A program made the position numbers and the translations under genes. A model generated the notes under the pieces. That model was not told the origin of the DNA, ran no database searches, and saw nothing but the letters and a program-made list of their open reading frames with translations. A stretch of 64,000 bases of DNA from Symsagittifera roscoffensis (Eukaryota; Xenacoelomorpha; Acoela; Convolutidae), in the NCBI RefSeq assembly GCF_963678635.1, contig NC_087069.1, positions 48,746,222 to 48,810,221 of the forward strand, read 5' to 3'. Positions 60,101 through 64,000 of the stretch are shown here, in pieces (positions within the stretch are counted from its first letter, which is position 1; every line of letters starts with the position of its first letter).

Positions 60101-63100
60101 TCATTCCATCATTTCTCCATCCTGATGTTCAGCGTCACTGTCTTCCAGAACTTTCTCTAACATGTCCAGAGAGTTGCGGGCCGTGCCCCAACCCTCCTGT
60201 TCCAACAGCCTCGGTTTGCAACAAGGTAGCAAGTCCACATTCACCTTCTGCTCCCGGTTCCTGCAAAAGCTGTTATGAAGACATAGGCTCACGTTTCGTT
60301 CTAGGTCAGCTCTTAAGACCTCTTTCTTTTCATTTTCAGTAACACAAGGCGCTCCAGCTACTCGCTTCACCGCCGTGGTGACCGCGTTTCTATGCGTCAG
60401 GAAAGCTCTCTTATAGGCTCCTGGTCCTATGTCTAGCTGGAAAGATTGATAGGCTTCCGTGTTCCTTGACATGTGACGCTTCGCGCGTTCATACATCCAA
60501 GATGTCATCACTGCACGGAACCAAGGCATCAATCTTTGCCTTGACCATATTCTTTCGATGGCTTTAGGTATTCTCAGAACCTTGCAGGTGGTTCTGAAAA
60601 GATCCAATTCACTACTCATTTTCACGTTGCTCAGCTGTTCAGGAGTCGGCACGGCCGTCTCCTGCTCATTTGTGTCCGCATAAGCCTCCAACCATCTCAC
60701 TGCTAGCATGGCGCTAACCACTACGATTGACACTGGTTGATTCTGATCGGGCAACCCCGTGGAGTACAACTCCTCCACGTCCCATATTAGGATCAGATTC
60801 CCGCGTTTGGGGTACCACAACGTCTGCGCTAAGCAGTGGCAAGGATACTCCCCATGGGTTCTCACTATGTTCCTTCGGGTCCGATACCCTGAGGCTCCCA
60901 GCAACGGTTCCACTTCCATCAGGATTCTATGTAGATCGTCTTTCTCTTCTATGGTGGGGAATTCAGTGGGTAACGCTCCACTCGCTTTCTGCTTCTGGAA
61001 CTCACTCACGTTGCCTTCGTTCAGTATCATGAACTCTTCACCCACAACGTCTTGCAACTCGCCTTCGGATCTCTTCGGGACTGCCCGAAAGATCTTTGCC
61101 AACAAGTCATATGACCTTTCTGACATTCTGGCCAACCTCACGCACTTTGGCACAGAGAAAAGTTGGTCAACCAACACCTGTTGCGTCCTCGCATCCATCA
61201 CCACCATGTGCGTGGGATACTTGCTATTACAGTATGGCGCGGAGCTTGAACCCACCATATATTTTGAACCAGTAGGTCTGTGATAGGCTTCACTATCCTT
61301 CAGATTCATTTCATTCTCTAGGGCTTCTCGCCAGCCTCCAATCTTTTGCTCTGTCTGTAATGCTCCAGGAAATATCTCTACGCTGAGGGACGTCACTAGC
61401 TCATGGGCACGCTCCAAGCGCTCGAGCGATTCTATCGAACTCGTCATGCTACAAAATCCCAAGGCTGTGATCAGGTTTACGTCCGTCACCCCATGGCAGT
61501 CTGCGACCAATTCCATGGCACTCTTATCTGACATGCTTAATCTTCCATACAATCGTGCCAGTTGTCGATGCTGCTCGCTCAGCGTAATCAGGCAGTGTCC
61601 CATGTTACAAACATGTCCTTCCATCCCACTGTGTTGAGCCAAGCATGTGCCTTGCTTCAACCAATTACTCGATGTACCTTCCTCGGACAGCTCCGTGGAC
61701 GGGTTGCTCTTCTTCTTCATCAATCTCATGCTCAGCAGGTGATGTATCATGGCCAGATCATGTAAACTCGCATCATCATCCCTTTCCAACATGACATCCG
61801 CGGTCATGTCCCAGATTAAGCCTGCGTTAGGATGGGGACACCAGGAAGGCTTCATGAGTTCCCACATCACTACTAGACTGGTTTTCAAGGGACCGTCCCA
61901 AGAACCACAATCAAAACTCACTTGCCCTTTTAGCTCGGGAATCGAGGGTTCGACTACTCGTTCCTCCAAAATAACTCCCAGCTTGGGTTGTTCCACCATC
62001 AGCATTCCGATCTCCTTAATTCGTTCAACCCAGAAGTTGAGCACTGTGACTTGCTCGTAGTCGAAGTATGCTTCCCTGGCTTCTTCGTTCACGAAGGGAT
62101 TATACGCCATCCCTGGTATGCCAGACACGTATTGGAACGACTTCAGTCTCCCTAGTGTTGCAAACTCTTTTTGTCCTCTGACCGCTTCAATCAAGTCTCG
62201 ACTCACTTTCAATTCTTTGTTGGAGTATCTTCTCACTTCTTCCAACTTGCGATAGCTTTCCATATCATTCGACTCCTTGCTTGGCACGGTCAATGGCATG
62301 TCCTGATATAGCTCTAGGAGAGCCCTAAGGAAGTTCCTTTCGCAATCAACTCCCTTTTGCCGAATGATCTTTACACATTCTCCCAACACAGGAGTGGGGA
62401 TGCGATCCACCACGAACCTGACAAAGCAAAGGGCATCCTTCCGCTTAGCCCATGCTATCGCTGAATCGTCTTTTGAGATCAATGCTCGCAGGGCTTCCAT
62501 CAATTCTAGCTCCTGTTCTCGTGATTTCAAGTCATTACTGGCTTCATACTCCGCCTTTTTGATGCCTATCAAGCACCAAGCCAGTCGAACTTGCAGATCA
62601 GTTCTCACGCAAGGATGAGCCAGGTATGCTGCTACAGTCGCAGGTGCATTCATCGTCTCATCGAAGTATTTCTGGAGGGTCGCCCTCCAAGAAATCTCTA
62701 GCAATTTTTCCAATCCAATTTCGTTCGCTTCTGATGACATTACTGTCCCATACTCTTTTCGATTGAAGTTAGAGTTCTCCGTAAGCCCCTTCAAATATTC
62801 TTGCATGGCTCGCTTCTCGCTCCAAGCCATCAGGTGCCCTCTCGCGGAGTTCCTCGCTTTCAACATTTCCACATAACCCCCTGCCGGATCTCCCATGTGG
62901 ACCGACTCCGGCACAGTTATTCGACTGTACTCGACCACGTCGAGTTGTCCTTCCAGTTTCAACTTGGCCATGTTGATTCGCGAGGGCCTGTAATCTTCAA
63001 GTCCTCCAGATCCACATTGACTGATTACTTCCATTTCTAACTTAGTGTCTGCCAGGGTTCGCGCCGTCTTCTTCGACCTTGTGGCGGTTACGGTCAGACC

Positions 63101-63976
63101 TGCCAAGAGCATAGGGGGTATCAGATTCTCTTTTTCTCCCCCTGTCAGCGTTGTACTATCTCCCTGCCCGCTCTCGCCTGAACGACCTGCGCTCGTTAAA
63201 GAGGTCACCACTGCGTTGGCTCTTGACTTCACCACTCTCGGGTTCATGGCTCGACTTCCTGTCTTCCCTTTTAGTCGCTTCAGCCCTTTCCTGGCTCGTC
63301 TGACAGGTAATTTCTTTGCAACATTCTGATCATCGGCACTGTCTTCTGTTACTGACTCGGTCAGAACATCCGACTCCATGGAGCTCACTATTTTCTCCAG
63401 GACCTCACGCATAATGGGTTGGTTCAATCCCACCTTCATTATGGACTGCGTCCCATATCGTCTTATCACGTCCCAAGATTTCTCCATGAAGTTTACTCGG
63501 CTCCAGATTGCTCCTGTCTTGCCTTCCAACTCCACTTGATATCTTTCCCATTCTTCTTCTGGCAATGTGCTGAGGAACGATATCTTCATTGACTCTTCGA
63601 TTTTCCTCCTCCTTGGTGACTCATAAAGCAGTTTCTGCGGATCCCTGCTTCGGCACTCTCTAGCCTGGCTTATTGGGTCCATCGGAGATAGGTCGGCTGA
63701 CGCCTCCTTTGTAGGAGACATGAAGGACGATGGTGCCATTAACAACAAACTCCCATCGACTTCCCCATCGTCATCTTCACTGAACCGGTACTCCAGCAAG
63801 TCCCTTTCCAACGCTCCTAGATCGGTCTCTCCCGATTTCTCCGTCTTGCTTCCGGTCCCATCATCGTTATCGTCCTGATCCATCAATTCATCGTCGTCCG
63901 CATCAGGTTTCGGCCTAGGTCCCGAGGGTCCTTGTCGTGCGTCTCCGCCCGAATCCGGCCGAGCCGGTACGGCCAT
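60101..63976 (-). CDS. Intact 1291-residue orphan protein, no recognised domain
   Basis: One uninterrupted frame of 1292 codons including TGA at 60101-60103, roughly half G+C by eye and without introns, in AT-rich surroundings. I chose ATG 63976 (GACATGG, good start context). The frame stays open to the window edge, and TTATCATGCAG just upstream could be a splice acceptor at 63982. N-terminus: Pro/Gly-rich, then an acidic stretch at about residues 25-75 (DDDELMDQDDNDDG). Residues about 221-252 are strongly basic (KKLPVRRARKGLKRLKGKTG) and could bind nucleic acid or act as a nuclear signal. From about 330 to the end it looks mostly helical and globular, with scattered Cys/His such as CNMGHC (about 790) and YPCHC (about 1044). 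I see no signal peptide, membrane segment, polymerase, helicase or protease motif. The length and acidic-then-basic N-terminus resemble structural or gag-like proteins of mobile elements and viruses, but that is inference only. Confidence 0.7.
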   Translation of the reverse strand: MAVPARPDSGGDARQGPSGPRPKPDADDDELMDQDDNDDGTGSKTEKSGETDLGALERDLLEYRFSEDDDGEVDGSLLLMAPSSFMSPTKEASADLSPMDPISQARECRSRDPQKLLYESPRRRKIEESMKISFLSTLPEEEWERYQVELEGKTGAIWSRVNFMEKSWDVIRRYGTQSIMKVGLNQPIMREVLEKIVSSMESDVLTESVTEDSADDQNVAKKLPVRRARKGLKRLKGKTGSRAMNPRVVKSRANAVVTSLTSAGRSGESGQGDSTTLTGGEKENLIPPMLLAGLTVTATRSKKTARTLADTKLEMEVISQCGSGGLEDYRPSRINMAKLKLEGQLDVVEYSRITVPESVHMGDPAGGYVEMLKARNSARGHLMAWSEKRAMQEYLKGLTENSNFNRKEYGTVMSSEANEIGLEKLLEISWRATLQKYFDETMNAPATVAAYLAHPCVRTDLQVRLAWCLIGIKKAEYEASNDLKSREQELELMEALRALISKDDSAIAWAKRKDALCFVRFVVDRIPTPVLGECVKIIRQKGVDCERNFLRALLELYQDMPLTVPSKESNDMESYRKLEEVRRYSNKELKVSRDLIEAVRGQKEFATLGRLKSFQYVSGIPGMAYNPFVNEEAREAYFDYEQVTVLNFWVERIKEIGMLMVEQPKLGVILEERVVEPSIPELKGQVSFDCGSWDGPLKTSLVVMWELMKPSWCPHPNAGLIWDMTADVMLERDDDASLHDLAMIHHLLSMRLMKKKSNPSTELSEEGTSSNWLKQGTCLAQHSGMEGHVCNMGHCLITLSEQHRQLARLYGRLSMSDKSAMELVADCHGVTDVNLITALGFCSMTSSIESLERLERAHELVTSLSVEIFPGALQTEQKIGGWREALENEMNLKDSEAYHRPTGSKYMVGSSSAPYCNSKYPTHMVVMDARTQQVLVDQLFSVPKCVRLARMSERSYDLLAKIFRAVPKRSEGELQDVVGEEFMILNEGNVSEFQKQKASGALPTEFPTIEEKDDLHRILMEVEPLLGASGYRTRRNIVRTHGEYPCHCLAQTLWYPKRGNLILIWDVEELYSTGLPDQNQPVSIVVVSAMLAVRWLEAYADTNEQETAVPTPEQLSNVKMSSELDLFRTTCKVLRIPKAIERIWSRQRLMPWFRAVMTSWMYERAKRHMSRNTEAYQSFQLDIGPGAYKRAFLTHRNAVTTAVKRVAGAPCVTENEKKEVLRADLERNVSLCLHNSFCRNREQKVNVDLLPCCKPRLLEQEGWGTARNSLDMLEKVLEDSDAEHQDGEMME

Positions 63977-64000
63977 GTCTCCTGCATGATAAAACAATTC

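Noticed and set aside
60025..63329. Numerous forward-strand ORFs of 60-174 codons opposite the large reverse ORF
   Set aside because: They are antisense shadows of a long, GC-balanced reading frame.

Overview
This is eukaryotic, AT-rich nuclear DNA, most likely from an invertebrate animal. The evidence is a trypsin-fold serine protease split by an intron, a spliceosome-type intron inside a transposon polymerase, a BEL/Pao LTR element and two Maverick/Polinton-type DNA polymerase relics. A crustacean or other arthropod would fit, but nothing here fixes the species. Almost the whole window is repetitive or mobile DNA, and most coding regions are broken by stops and frameshifts.

Layout. 1-8.8 kb: a partial tandem duplication carrying a forward-strand Polinton-type family B DNA polymerase. 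The second copy is nearly complete, with exonuclease motif, motifs A, B and C, and an in-phase 326-nt intron. Between the copies lie a small inverted-repeat element and an unrecognised ORF with one in-frame stop. 10.2-14.6 kb: a 2185-bp unit in two near-identical copies, each holding five 163-bp repeats. 15.4-32.9 kb: one very large, old, decayed BEL/Pao element. Its flanking repeats behave as LTRs, with a G14 purine tract before the 3' one and a PBS-like site after the 5' one. Its interior has been re-amplified: leader-gag three times (3.66 kb units) and protease-RT twice (1.55 kb). Each LTR contains a tRNA-like module. 33.1-34.5 kb: a reverse-strand serine protease gene or pseudogene.

36.9-52.5 kb: a giant imperfect inverted repeat (about 15.5 kb overall) whose arms contain degenerate GGAT/CCAT satellite arrays around a roughly 1-kb spacer. 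52.9-57.2 kb: a second, different Polinton-type DNA polymerase relic on the reverse strand. 57.9-59.5 kb: short forward-strand coding-like segments of unknown nature. 60.1-64.0 kb: an intact, intronless, reverse-strand 1291-codon ORF with roughly balanced base composition, unlike everything around it, and no domain I recognise. It is the best-preserved coding sequence in the window and the leading candidate for something undescribed.

The genes do not form a pathway. The shared theme is mobile DNA decay plus repeated local tandem duplication at scales from 21 bp to 3.7 kb. Several duplicated copies share the same disabling mutations, so they were copied as DNA after the elements had died, or were multiplied in assembly.
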